This document shows, in pieces, positions 17,392 through 25,651 of a stretch of DNA of 64,000 nt. Where the stretch lies: the NCBI RefSeq assembly GCF_007109405.1, contig NZ_VJOY01000003.1:62001-126000 (forward strand), in the 5' to 3' direction. The notes below the pieces were generated by a model, which saw only the letters and a program-made list of their open reading frames with translations, searched no databases and was not told the origin of the DNA. Each line of letters opens with the position of its first letter. The first letter of the stretch is position 1. The DNA is from Pseudomonas mangiferae. Lineage in GTDB: Bacteria > Pseudomonadota > Gammaproteobacteria > Pseudomonadales > Pseudomonadaceae. A program made the position numbers and the translations under genes.

Positions 17392-18879
17392 TCAGTCCCG
17401 GTCCAGGGCGCGCGCCAGGGCGTCGTTGAGGGTCCGCAGCACCTTGACCCGGGCGAAGCGCTTGTCGTTGGCCTCCACCAGGGTCCAGGGGGCGATCTCG
17501 GTGCTGGTGCGGTCCACCATGTCGCCCACCGCATCCACGTACTGGTCCCACTTGTCGCGGTTGCGCCAGTCCTCGTCGGTGATCTTGTAGCGCTTGAAGG
17601 CCACCTGCTCGCGCTCCTGAAAGCGCTGCATCTGGGTCTGCTTGTCGATGGACAGCCAGAACTTCACCAGCACGATGCCATGGTCGGCCAGTTGCTCCTC
17701 GAATTCGTTGATCTCGCTGTAGGCCCGCAACCAGTCGGCCTGGGAACAAAAGCCCTCGACCCGCTCCACCAGCACCCGGCCATACCAGGAGCGATCGAAG
17801 ATGGTCAGCATCCGCCGCGCCGGGACGTGCCGCCAGAAGCGCCACAGGTAGGGCTGGGCGCGCTCCTCCTCGGTGGGCGCGGCGATGGGCACCACGTGGT
17901 ACTGGCGCGGGTCCAGGGCGGCGGTGACGCGGCGGATCGCTCCGCCCTTGCCGGCCGCATCGTTGCCTTCGAACACCGCCATCACCGCGTGCCGGCGGAA
18001 GCGTTTGTCCCGCATCAGCTGCGCCAGGCGCGCCTGCTCCTGGGCAATCTGCCGGTGGTAGTCGTCCTTCTCCAGGCGCTGGCCCAGGTCCAGGCTGTCC
18101 AGCAGCGCGCGATTGTCCAGGCTCGCCACCAGGGGCGCGGCGTGGGGCGTGCGGCGCGGCGCATCCTTCTGCTTCAGCGCGGCCTGCAGCCCCTCGAGGA
18201 TGATCCGCCCGACGCTCAGGCTGCGGTAATGGGGGTCGGCGCCCTCGATCACGTACCAGGGCGCGTAGTCGTGGCTGGTGCGCCGCAGGACCCGCTCGCC
18301 GTAGCGCACGTACTTGTCGTAGACCTTGCTCTGCTTCCAGTCCAGGCTGCTGATCTGCCAGCTGCGCTGGGGGTCCTTCTCCAGGGCCTTGAGGCGCTGG
18401 CGCAGCTGCTTCTTGGACAGGTGGAACCAGAACTTGAAGATCAGCGCGCCTTCGTCGCAGAGCATCCGCTCCAGGCGCTCGGCGAAGTCGATGGCCTGGT
18501 CCAGGCGGGCGTCCTTGATGTCGCCGTCGACCCGGGCATGGAGCATCTGGCTGTACCAGTTGCCGAAGAAGATCCCGGTGCGCCCCTTGGGCGGCAGACG
18601 CCGCCAGAAGCGCCACTGGGCCGGACGGGCGAGTTCCTCGTCGGTGGGCATGACGAAGCTTTCCACCTGGATCAGGCGGGGGTCCATCCACTCGTTGAGC
18701 AGCTTGACCGTCTCGCCCTTGCCGGCCCCCTCGATGCCGTTGATCAGGATCAGCAGCGGAAAGCGCGCCTGCTGCTTCAGCTCGAACTGGGCGTCCAGCA
18801 GCGCCTGGCGCAGCTCGCTGACGGCAGCCTCGTAGCTGTCCTTGTCGATGGAATGACCGATCTCGGCGGATTCGAACAT
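17392..18879 (-). CDS. pap: polyphosphate:AMP phosphotransferase (two-domain PPK2)
   Basis: This 495-residue protein consists of two tandem PPK2 kinase domains. Each has a Walker A: NGIEGAGKGE (48-57) in the first and EGNDAAGKGG (about 305) in the second. Each also has a downstream RSWYGRV/GNWYSQM-type motif. Class II PPK2 enzymes of this size phosphorylate AMP to ADP with polyphosphate in the cytosol. It marks the conserved-chromosome side of the left edge of the azapteridine cluster; toxE ends 69 bases upstream of its start. Confidence 0.93.
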   Translation of the reverse strand: MFESAEIGHSIDKDSYEAAVSELRQALLDAQFELKQQARFPLLILINGIEGAGKGETVKLLNEWMDPRLIQVESFVMPTDEELARPAQWRFWRRLPPKGRTGIFFGNWYSQMLHARVDGDIKDARLDQAIDFAERLERMLCDEGALIFKFWFHLSKKQLRQRLKALEKDPQRSWQISSLDWKQSKVYDKYVRYGERVLRRTSHDYAPWYVIEGADPHYRSLSVGRIILEGLQAALKQKDAPRRTPHAAPLVASLDNRALLDSLDLGQRLEKDDYHRQIAQEQARLAQLMRDKRFRRHAVMAVFEGNDAAGKGGAIRRVTAALDPRQYHVVPIAAPTEEERAQPYLWRFWRHVPARRMLTIFDRSWYGRVLVERVEGFCSQADWLRAYSEINEFEEQLADHGIVLVKFWLSIDKQTQMQRFQEREQVAFKRYKITDEDWRNRDKWDQYVDAVGDMVDRTSTEIAPWTLVEANDKRFARVKVLRTLNDALARALDRD

Positions 18880-18948
18880 GGGCGTCCCCTCAATGCCAAC
18901 AGTGGCTTCACAGTAGAGGATCGCCCCGGGTTTGTCTGCGCCGCGCCC

Positions 18949-20049
18949 TCACCCCGGCGTGCGGGGATGCAGGCGCAGGCGCAGGTCGGCGCCCAGTTGC
19001 AGGGTGTCCACCAGTTGGAAGGCCGGCGCCGCGTCCAGGGACGCCGGAGCCAGCCCCGCCAGCAACGGACGGGCCTCGTCACCCAGCAGGCGCGGCGCCA
19101 CGTACAGCAACAGTTCGTCCACCAGGCCGGCCCGCAGCAGCGCGCCTCCCAGGGTCGGCCCGGCCTCGACGAACACGTCGTGCAGGCCGCGGCGCCCCAG
19201 CTCCGCCAGCAACGCGCCGAGCTGAGCGCCCTCCTCCGCGTCTTCCAGCACCAGCCGTTCCACGTGGGCCGGCGGGGAGACATCGCGCCGGGCATCGCGA
19301 GCGTGCACCAGCAGGGTCGGCGCCTGCTGGTCGAACACCCGTGCTCCGGCCGGGACCCGCAGGCGGCGGTCCAGCACCACCCGCAGCGGCGCCAGGGGCA
19401 CGGCGACCTCCGGGACCCGCGCCGTCAGGTGGGGATCGTCCGCCAGCAGCGTGCCGCTCCCGGTCAGGATCGCCCCGCTCGCCAGGCGCCAACGGTGCAC
19501 GTCCTCCCGGGCCTGCTCCCCGGTGATCCACTTGGAGCGGCCGTCGGCCAGAGCGGTGCGGCCGTCCAGGCTCATGCCGAACTTCAGCCGAACCCAGGGT
19601 CGCCCCCGGCTGGAGTTGGCGAGGAAACCGCGGTTCAGCTCCACCGCCTGCTCCCGCAACAGGCCCACATCCACCTGCACGCCGGCATCCCGCAGGCGCT
19701 GCAGGCCCTGTCCGTTGACCCGCGGGAACGGGTCCTCGCAGGCCACCACCACCCGGCGGATGCCCACGTCGATCAGGGCCTGGCAACAGGGAGGCGTGCG
19801 CCCGTGGTGCGCGCAGGGTTCCAGGGTGACGTAGGCGGTGGCGCCCGTCGCTAACGCGCCGGCCTGGCGCAGGGCGTGGACTTCGGCATGGGGCTCGCCG
19901 GCCCGCTGGTGCCAGCCCTCGCCGACGACTTCGTCGTTGCGCACCACCACGCAGCCCACCTGCGGGTTGGGCCGGGTGGTGAAGCGCCCGCGGCGCGCCA
20001 GCTCCAGCGCGCGCGACATGAAGCGGTGATCGGCTTCGCTAAAGGTCAT
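18949..20049 (-). CDS. toxE: RibD-like pyrimidine deaminase/reductase of azapteridine cluster
   Basis: This 366-residue protein has an N-terminal zinc deaminase domain with HAEVHAL (His54, Glu56) and PCAHHGRTPPCC (Cys79, Cys88), plus a full C-terminal RibD reductase domain (about 150-366). In riboflavin synthesis RibD deaminates and reduces the GTP cyclohydrolase II product. Here it lies with toxB, toxC, toxD and toxA and not with ribE/ribBA/ribH, so it is the pathway-dedicated copy (ToxE). A 93-base gap containing a long palindrome separates it from toxC, and its ribosome site is weak, so expression may be tuned down. Confidence 0.88.
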   Translation of the reverse strand: MTFSEADHRFMSRALELARRGRFTTRPNPQVGCVVVRNDEVVGEGWHQRAGEPHAEVHALRQAGALATGATAYVTLEPCAHHGRTPPCCQALIDVGIRRVVVACEDPFPRVNGQGLQRLRDAGVQVDVGLLREQAVELNRGFLANSSRGRPWVRLKFGMSLDGRTALADGRSKWITGEQAREDVHRWRLASGAILTGSGTLLADDPHLTARVPEVAVPLAPLRVVLDRRLRVPAGARVFDQQAPTLLVHARDARRDVSPPAHVERLVLEDAEEGAQLGALLAELGRRGLHDVFVEAGPTLGGALLRAGLVDELLLYVAPRLLGDEARPLLAGLAPASLDAAPAFQLVDTLQLGADLRLRLHPRTPG

Positions 20050-20106
20050 GGAGTTCGTCCAGGCGGGCCCCGCCGACGCAGGCCGACGGGGGCAAATGAC
20101 AGAGGA

Positions 20107-20130
20107 CGGGCGCGGCCCGGGCCGCGCCCG
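20107..20130. promoter_or_regulatory. 24-base perfect palindrome between toxC and toxE
   Basis: Every base pairs in this G+C-only palindrome (half-site CGGGCGCGGCCC). It lies 13 bases past the toxC stop and 58 bases before the toxE start. No U tract follows on the minus strand. It could be a partial terminator, an RNA-processing hairpin or a protein site. Confidence 0.55.
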
Positions 20131-20142
20131 CGTCAAGGGGCC

Positions 20143-21828
20143 TCAGGCCCGCGACTCGATGGGATACAGGCGTCCGTCGTAGGAACTGGCGATGAACGCG
20201 CCCGACTCCGGCGAGTAGGTGATGCAGGAAATGCCGCTGGTGGTGGGCTTGCGCTGGGTGGTCCAGCGGCGCGCCTGCAGATCGAACAGGGCAATGGTGC
20301 CGCCGTAGCTGCCGGTAGCGATCAGCGTACGGTCGTCCGAGGTGGCGATGCACTTCACCGAGTGGAGATGCGGGGTATCGAACACTTCCGCCTGGCCGGC
20401 GCGCCACAGCCGCAACTTCAGGTCCCGGCCGACGCTGGCGAAACCGCCTTCGATGGTGGCGCAGGCATTGGAGATGCGGTCGTGGGCGCGCTCGATGTAG
20501 GCATGGGTGCCGTAATCGGCGATGCGGTGGAACGCCGCGGCGGCAGTGGCGCAGACGCTGAACAGGAATTCGTCGTCGGCCGATAGCCCCTTGATGGCGT
20601 TGTCATGCATCTGGATCTCGTCCAGGTAGCGCACCCGCCCGTCGTCGTCCAGGCCGAAGATCAGCGCCTCGCCGGTGTAGGTGCCGATGGCCGCGTGGGG
20701 TCGGCCTTCCCGGGTGAACACCGTGCCGCAGTTGAGGGGCGAGCGATGCTGGTGGATGAGCTCGCCGCTGACCGCGTCGAATACCTGCCCCATCTGCCCG
20801 CCGGTGAGGATCGCGTCGCCGAACGGCAGCAGGAAGTTGCACAGGCTGCCGATGGTGGTGCTGGGCTGGCCGTCCACCAGCAGCAGCCCGGCGTCACCGA
20901 TGGCGTAGGTGGTCGCGCCGTGGATCGCCACGGCGTTGAGGCTGATGGCCTGCTCGATGCCGTCCAGCTCCCACTCGCCGAGGGCGTGGTTCCACACCGC
21001 ATAGCTGGAGCCGAAGGTGACGAAGGCGATGCGCTGGTCGCCGAGGAAGGCGCAGCTACGCGGCCAGATGATGCTCGGCAGGGAGCTCTCGGCGCGCTTT
21101 TCCAGGCGCCCGTCGACGAAGCGCCAGAGCACCACCGAGCGGTCGTAGCTGAGGCTGATCAGCCAGCGCTTGCGGTCGTCCCAGACCACCCGCTTGACCC
21201 CCGCGGCGTGGGCCTGGAGGCTGTGCTTGCCGACGGCGTCGATCACCGTCAGGCGACCTTCGTCGTCGCCGGCGAAGATGGTGCCGTCGCTGGCCAGGGC
21301 GATGGTGTCGGTCTCCACGCCGTCCAGGTCGATGCTTTCCAGCTGCAGGCCCTGTGCGACGTCCCAGCGGCGGATGGTACCGTCGTCACTGCTGGAGATC
21401 AGGCTGCTACCGTCCGCCGCCCAGCTCACCGAGATGACGTCGGCGGTATGCCCGCGCAGCACGCGGCGGCAGCGGCCGTCGGCCACGTCGAACAGGCGGA
21501 TGCTGTGGTCCCGGGAGCAGGTGGCGACCGTGTCGCCGGCCGGGTTGAAAGCGGCCATCTCCACGTCGTCCTCATGGCCCACCAGCGCCGCCTTCAGGCG
21601 CATGCTCGGCACCTCCCAGATGCGCGCGGTGTAGTCGCTGCTGGCGCTCACCAGCAACTGGCCGTCGGGGCTGAAGGCGCACTGGTTGGCCAGGTGGTCG
21701 TGGAACACCCGGTGGATGGCCTGCTTGGTCCGGGCATCCCAGAGGATGACCTGGTTGTCGTATCCCGCGGTGGCAATGTAGCGCTCCTGGAAACTGGCAA
21801 TGCCACTGATCGGGGCAAAGTGTTTCAT
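20143..21828 (-). CDS. toxC: WD40-repeat protein of azapteridine cluster
   Basis: This 561-residue soluble protein is built almost entirely of WD40-type blades. Examples are VILWDA, ARIWEV, IRLFDV, IRRWDV, VVLWRF, LRLWRA and IALFDL, each preceded by SxDGT/SPDG-like turns. The length fits two seven-blade propellers. There is no signal peptide or membrane segment. ToxC homologues accompany every toxoflavin-type cluster I know of, yet WD40 proteins rarely have catalytic activity; it may scaffold the pathway or be an atypical enzyme. It starts 16 bases after the toxB stop with AGGAG upstream. Confidence 0.87.
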   Translation of the reverse strand: MKHFAPISGIASFQERYIATAGYDNQVILWDARTKQAIHRVFHDHLANQCAFSPDGQLLVSASSDYTARIWEVPSMRLKAALVGHEDDVEMAAFNPAGDTVATCSRDHSIRLFDVADGRCRRVLRGHTADVISVSWAADGSSLISSSDDGTIRRWDVAQGLQLESIDLDGVETDTIALASDGTIFAGDDEGRLTVIDAVGKHSLQAHAAGVKRVVWDDRKRWLISLSYDRSVVLWRFVDGRLEKRAESSLPSIIWPRSCAFLGDQRIAFVTFGSSYAVWNHALGEWELDGIEQAISLNAVAIHGATTYAIGDAGLLLVDGQPSTTIGSLCNFLLPFGDAILTGGQMGQVFDAVSGELIHQHRSPLNCGTVFTREGRPHAAIGTYTGEALIFGLDDDGRVRYLDEIQMHDNAIKGLSADDEFLFSVCATAAAAFHRIADYGTHAYIERAHDRISNACATIEGGFASVGRDLKLRLWRAGQAEVFDTPHLHSVKCIATSDDRTLIATGSYGGTIALFDLQARRWTTQRKPTTSGISCITYSPESGAFIASSYDGRLYPIESRA

Positions 21829-21844
21829 CGCAATACTCCTTGTA

Positions 21845-22450
21845 TCAGGCGGACAGATCGAGCTTGATCGAATGGTTCTTCTTGCTGGCCTTGGCCCGCA
21901 GGTAGCGCTGGTTGTGGGCGGTCATGAACACCCCGGTGGAGATCACCTCGCTCACCTGGATGCCCAGTCGCTGCAGGGCCTCGACCTTTTCCGGGTTGTT
22001 GGTCATCAGGCGGCAGCGCTGCACGCCCAGGGCCTTGAGCATGTTCGCGGCGTCGCCAAAGTCGCGGCCGTCCTCCGGCAGGTTGAGGTGCCGGTTGGCC
22101 TCGAAGGTGTCCATTCCGGCGTCCTGCAGGCGGTAGGCCGCCAGCTTGGCGTAGAGGCCGATGCCGCGGCCTTCCTGGCGCAGGTAGAGCAGCACGCCGC
22201 CCTCTTCGGTCATGCGTTCCAGGGCCTCGTGGAGCTGCGCGCCGCAGTCGCAGCGGTGCGAGCCGAAGATATCGCCGGTCAGGCATTCGGAGTGGATACG
22301 CACCAGCGGTGCCTCCTGCTGCAACGAGCCGATGACGATGGCGACGTGCTCGTTCGGCATCTCGAACCCCTCGAAGGAGACGAACGTGCCGACGTGCCCA
22401 TCGGACAGGATTGGAATTTCGACGGTGTTCCTTACACGGCATGCACCCAT
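21845..22450 (-). CDS. toxB: GTP cyclohydrolase II of azapteridine cluster
   Basis: This 201-residue stand-alone RibA-type enzyme opens GTP to the 2,5-diaminopyrimidinone ribosylamine phosphate, the first committed step. The zinc ligands are Cys56, Cys67 and Cys69 (ECLTGDIFGSHRCDCG), and the RQEGRGIGL catalytic loop is at 91-99. The start MGACRVRN is preferred because AGAGGG precedes it by 8 bases; a TTG six codons earlier lacks a ribosome site. It stands apart from any riboflavin operon and lies between toxD and toxC, which marks it as ToxB. Confidence 0.93.
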   Translation of the reverse strand: MGACRVRNTVEIPILSDGHVGTFVSFEGFEMPNEHVAIVIGSLQQEAPLVRIHSECLTGDIFGSHRCDCGAQLHEALERMTEEGGVLLYLRQEGRGIGLYAKLAAYRLQDAGMDTFEANRHLNLPEDGRDFGDAANMLKALGVQRCRLMTNNPEKVEALQRLGIQVSEVISTGVFMTAHNQRYLRAKASKKNHSIKLDLSA

Positions 22451-22494
22451 GGCTAAGTCCCTCTGCAATTTATTGTCGGATCAGTGGATGGCGC

Positions 22495-23508
22495 TCAGCG
22501 CCGGACGCTCTCCGCCAGGCGGAATCCCATGACGTAGATATCCCGGGGGAATTTCCCGTGGCGGCGGGTCGTGCGGGCCAGGTCGCGGAACCGCGAGAAG
22601 CTGCCGCCACGCGCCACGCGATGGGTACCCACTGCGTCCACCAGGTCGTCGGTCACCACCGGGCCGCCGGGATACGGGGCGTAGTCGTCGGCCACGTACT
22701 CCTCGACGTTGCCGGCCATGTCCAGGCAGCCGAACGGCGAGGCGCCGCGGGCGAACAGCCCGACCGGGGTCGAGGTGAACAGACCGAATTCGGCGGTGTT
22801 GGCGTGGTCCGGCAGAAAGCGCGGGCCCCAGGGGTATTCGTGGTTGTGGGGGCCGGCGGCGGCGTATTCCCATTCCGCCTCGCTGGGCAGGCGGAACGCA
22901 CGCCCGGTCTTCTCCGCCAGCCAGGTGGCGTAGCGATCGGCATCCTCGGCGCGCAGGCCGCTGACCGGGTGGTTGGCGCGCTCGACGGGGTAGCGGCCGA
23001 GGAACCAGTTGTCCGGCAGGCGGGGCTCCCCGCTGTCCTCCAGGAAGGCGCGGTACTCCAGGTTGGTCACCGGATAGCGGGCGATCCGATAGGGCGCCAG
23101 GCGAACCCGGTGGCGCGGAGTTTCCTTGACGATCCACTGGCGGTCCAGGTTGAGGTCGGCCAGTTCCGCCAGGGTGGCGTCCAGCGCCGCCGCCGGCAGG
23201 CCGATCTCCACCTCGCCGCCCGGTACGTCCTGCATCCGCGGCGCGAGGGGATCGACACGCGGGTCGCCGAACTGCGCCAACAGACCTCCGGCGTGGTAGC
23301 GCCGGGCAAGGGGCTCGTCCGCACTCTCCAGCAGGGCGACCAGGTCCTCCACGGGCCTTTGCGCCAGCCGGCGCAGCTCCTCGGCCGGCAGCCTGAATTC
23401 ACGGGTGGGCGTGAACGACTCGGGCAGCCCCAGCAGGGCACGGTCGCTCAAGGCCGGCGAAGCCTTTTCCAGGAAAGGCGGAAAATGGAAGTGCTCTTCC
23501 AGACCCAT
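22495..23508 (-). CDS. toxD: FGE/SUMF1-fold protein of azapteridine cluster
   Basis: This 337-residue protein has an N-terminal helical part (1-90) and a formylglycine-generating-enzyme-like domain (about 92-335). The domain shows the fold markers VPGGEVEIGLP, NHPVSGL, RLPSEAEWEYAA, CLDMAGNVEEY, RVARGGSF and GFRLAE. The paired active-site cysteines of true FGE, expected shortly after RGGS, are missing; Cys261 is the only cysteine. It is therefore not a sulfatase activator and may work like the iron-dependent EgtB branch or do new chemistry. The TRP-2-like ToxD of Burkholderia is the expected counterpart. Confidence 0.85.
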   Translation of the reverse strand: MGLEEHFHFPPFLEKASPALSDRALLGLPESFTPTREFRLPAEELRRLAQRPVEDLVALLESADEPLARRYHAGGLLAQFGDPRVDPLAPRMQDVPGGEVEIGLPAAALDATLAELADLNLDRQWIVKETPRHRVRLAPYRIARYPVTNLEYRAFLEDSGEPRLPDNWFLGRYPVERANHPVSGLRAEDADRYATWLAEKTGRAFRLPSEAEWEYAAAGPHNHEYPWGPRFLPDHANTAEFGLFTSTPVGLFARGASPFGCLDMAGNVEEYVADDYAPYPGGPVVTDDLVDAVGTHRVARGGSFSRFRDLARTTRRHGKFPRDIYVMGFRLAESVRR

Positions 23509-23558
23509 CGTTTTTCTCCAATCGAATCGGGCTCGCGTTCGAACGAACGCGACGCGGA

Positions 23559-24296
23559 TCAGCGTGTGCACACCAGACCGGTCTGCAGGCAATTTTCCTG
23601 GAAGGTGGTCCAGAAACCCGGGGTGTAGCGCTTGATGTCGCCCTCCACCAGCAGCGGCTTCTGCCAGTGCACCGCGCCCAGGCCCGCCTCGGCGATGGCC
23701 TGCTCGTAGTCGGCGCGGCTCCAGCGATAGAAGGTGAAGGGGCTGGGCGGGTTGGTGACGAATTCGGCGCGATGGCGATAACCCTGGTCCCAGGGCTCCT
23801 CGCTGAGCACGTTCACCCCGTAGGTGGCGAAGTTGCCCTTGCTCAGTTGGAAGTTGGGGTCGACGGTATAAGCGACCAACTTTCCGGACGGCTTCAGGTT
23901 GCGCGCCACCGCCTTGAACATCTTTTTCAGGTCGTCGAGGGATTCGGCATAGTTGAACAGCCAGGCCGCCATCACCATGTCGAATTCACCGAAAGACTCC
24001 ATCTCGCAGACATTGCGAACATGGAACTCGATCGAGTCACCGTTCTTCCGGGACTCTTCCCGGGCCAACTCGATCATCTTCTCGGAAATATCCACGCCGA
24101 CCACGCTCGCGGCGCCGCGCTTCAGCAACTCCCGGCCGAAATAGCCATAGCCGCAGGCCAGGTCCAGCACCCGCTGTCCCTGCACGTCGCCGGCCATGTG
24201 AAGAATGGTGCGGACCTCTACCTCGCGCTGTGCAGCGGTATCGGTGAAGCGCTCGAAGAGGCCGCCGATGGAGTCGTAGGTCGATTCCTTTTTCAT
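23559..24296 (-). CDS. toxA: SAM-dependent N-methyltransferase of azapteridine cluster
   Basis: This 245-residue class I methyltransferase has motif I VLDLACGYGYFG (43-54) and acidic loop GVDIS (67-71). In Burkholderia glumae, ToxA performs the last two steps, methylating didemethyltoxoflavin twice. The single methyltransferase here would suffice for toxoflavin. AAGGAA lies upstream of the ATG. It is the first gene of a five-gene run (toxA-D-B-C-E) and sits behind a 430-base control region with a LysR-type operator. Confidence 0.87.
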   Translation of the reverse strand: MKKESTYDSIGGLFERFTDTAAQREVEVRTILHMAGDVQGQRVLDLACGYGYFGRELLKRGAASVVGVDISEKMIELAREESRKNGDSIEFHVRNVCEMESFGEFDMVMAAWLFNYAESLDDLKKMFKAVARNLKPSGKLVAYTVDPNFQLSKGNFATYGVNVLSEEPWDQGYRHRAEFVTNPPSPFTFYRWSRADYEQAIAEAGLGAVHWQKPLLVEGDIKRYTPGFWTTFQENCLQTGLVCTR

Positions 24297-24417
24297 ATTC
24301 CGTTCCTTTCCGTTGAAAATACAGGCAAGTCAAACCCGTCGATGAATAGGTGCGCACAGGCCCTGCTTCATCGTTATTCGCGATTCCGGGTGCGAAGATT
24401 CTCCGGCTTCGAATCAA

Positions 24418-24440
24418 CTTGTTACATGTCTTGAAACAAG
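24418..24440 (-). promoter_or_regulatory. LysR-type operator (T-N11-A dyad) upstream of toxA
   Basis: CTTGTT-N11-AACAAG is a perfect six-base dyad with the LysR T-N11-A core. A -10-like TAACGA on the minus strand at 24371-24376 predicts a start near 24364, which puts the dyad centre near -65, the standard activator position for LysR proteins. The adjacent LysR gene is the obvious partner. ToxR of B. glumae activates toxA with toxoflavin as co-inducer. Confidence 0.65.
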
Positions 24441-24727
24441 TAATGCCGAGGGGTGCCATTCGCAGCACGAATGAATCTCGGCGAGAGGGTTTGGAATTAC
24501 AAATTCTTTCTTTGCATCCGGTGTATTCACCCTGTGAATCGGATTTCAGGAAAATGACGCGCATTGGCTATTCGTCTACTTGTCTTTTTCCTGCAACAAG
24601 AACGTGGGCCGGATATCGAAATGGAGTTCGCCAGGCTGTGGTGGCTCAGGCACAGCGTTTTCCGGGAATCGAAGCCGCCAGGGCATGGCCTACCGGCACC
24701 GGCTTCGTCCAGACGCCGAAAAAAAGA
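24441..24727. promoter_or_regulatory. low-G+C stretch between toxR and toxA with a second dyad
   Basis: No credible gene is present. At 24516-24544 the segment ATCCG-GTGT-ATTCAC-CCT-GTGAAT-CGGAT forms a nested dyad (inner ATTCAC/GTGAAT perfect). A smaller GAATT-ACA-AATTC lies at 24494-24506. Neither is followed by a U tract on either strand. They may be extra operator sites or a weak end of the toxR transcript. Confidence 0.4.
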
Positions 24728-25651
24728 CTATTCGTCCGCCGGCCAGCGATCACTCACCACGCGCATGATCACCTGGCGCAACCAGTTGTAGGCGGGGTCG
24801 CCCTCGCGGCGCTGGTGCCAGATCAGCTTGAAATCGAAGGGCTCGATGGGGAACGGCAGGTCGAAGACGCGTACTCGCGGGTCGCTGCCGATGGCGCCCA
24901 GGCTGCGCCGCGCCACGGTGAGGATCAGGTCGGTCCCTGCAATCAGCTCGTTTGCCACGCCCCAGTGGGGTAGCAGCACGGCGATGCGCCGGCGCATCCC
25001 CTCGCGGCCCAGGGTGCGGTCGATCTCGTTGTCGGCGCCAGCGCGCATCGCCACCAGCACGTGGGGCCGTGCCAGCCAGGCCTCGCGGTCGAGCATGCCG
25101 GTTTCCGGGAGGGTCGACGCATCGGCCAGGCAGGCGAAATGTTCCACGAACAGGGTACGCATGCGCAGCTCATCCGGCGCGCGGCTGGGGAATACACCCA
25201 TGGCCATGTCGATCTCGCCGTCGATCACGTCGGCCAGCATGGCCTCACGGCTCGCCTGGCTCACGACCAGCTCCACCCCCGGCGCGATGGTACGCAGGGT
25301 ACGCACCAGGCCCGGCAGCACCACCCGCGCGCCGTAGTCGGACATCGCCAGGCGGAAGACCCGCTGCGCCCGCGTTGGATCGAACTGCGGTGGGTCCAGC
25401 AGCGTGCCCAGTTGCCCCAGGGCATCGGTCAGGGGCTGCATCAACTCGGCGGCACGCGAGGTCAGCTCAAGCTTGCCCGAACGGCGGATTAGGAGAGGAT
25501 CGTCGAACAGCTTGCGCAAATGCGCCAGTGCGTGGCTGACCGCTGGCTGGCTTTTATGGAGACGCAAGGCCGCGCGTGAAATATGCTTTTCCACCAGTAA
25601 TGCATGCAACGTAACCAGAAGATTCAAATCGATGCGACGAAGATTATTCAT
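24728..25651 (-). CDS. toxR: LysR-family regulator of the azapteridine cluster
   Basis: This 307-residue protein has an N-terminal winged helix (residues 5-64: RIDLNLLVTLHALLVEKHISRAAL, then SQPAVSHALAHLRK) and a periplasmic-binding-protein-like effector domain (about 90-300). The ATG at 25651 has AGGGA upstream; an ATG eight codons earlier is less well supported. It lies between the biosynthetic genes and the divergent efflux genes, as ToxR does functionally in B. glumae, where toxoflavin is its co-inducer. No LuxR-type second regulator is seen here. Confidence 0.86.
   Translation of the reverse strand: MNNLRRIDLNLLVTLHALLVEKHISRAALRLHKSQPAVSHALAHLRKLFDDPLLIRRSGKLELTSRAAELMQPLTDALGQLGTLLDPPQFDPTRAQRVFRLAMSDYGARVVLPGLVRTLRTIAPGVELVVSQASREAMLADVIDGEIDMAMGVFPSRAPDELRMRTLFVEHFACLADASTLPETGMLDREAWLARPHVLVAMRAGADNEIDRTLGREGMRRRIAVLLPHWGVANELIAGTDLILTVARRSLGAIGSDPRVRVFDLPFPIEPFDFKLIWHQRREGDPAYNWLRQVIMRVVSDRWPADE

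Noticed and set aside
18949-22450. Housekeeping riboflavin operon
   Set aside because: RibD and GTP cyclohydrolase II are present, but ribE, ribH, nrdR and nusB are not. The WD40, FGE-fold and methyltransferase genes between and around them point to azapteridine synthesis.
22495-23508. Sulfatase-modifying enzyme (true FGE)
   Set aside because: The paired catalytic cysteines are absent and there is no sulfatase gene in the window.
24441-24727. Small gene remnant between toxR and toxA
   Set aside because: The open frames are short, lack ribosome sites and have no family features. The stretch is better explained as control DNA.
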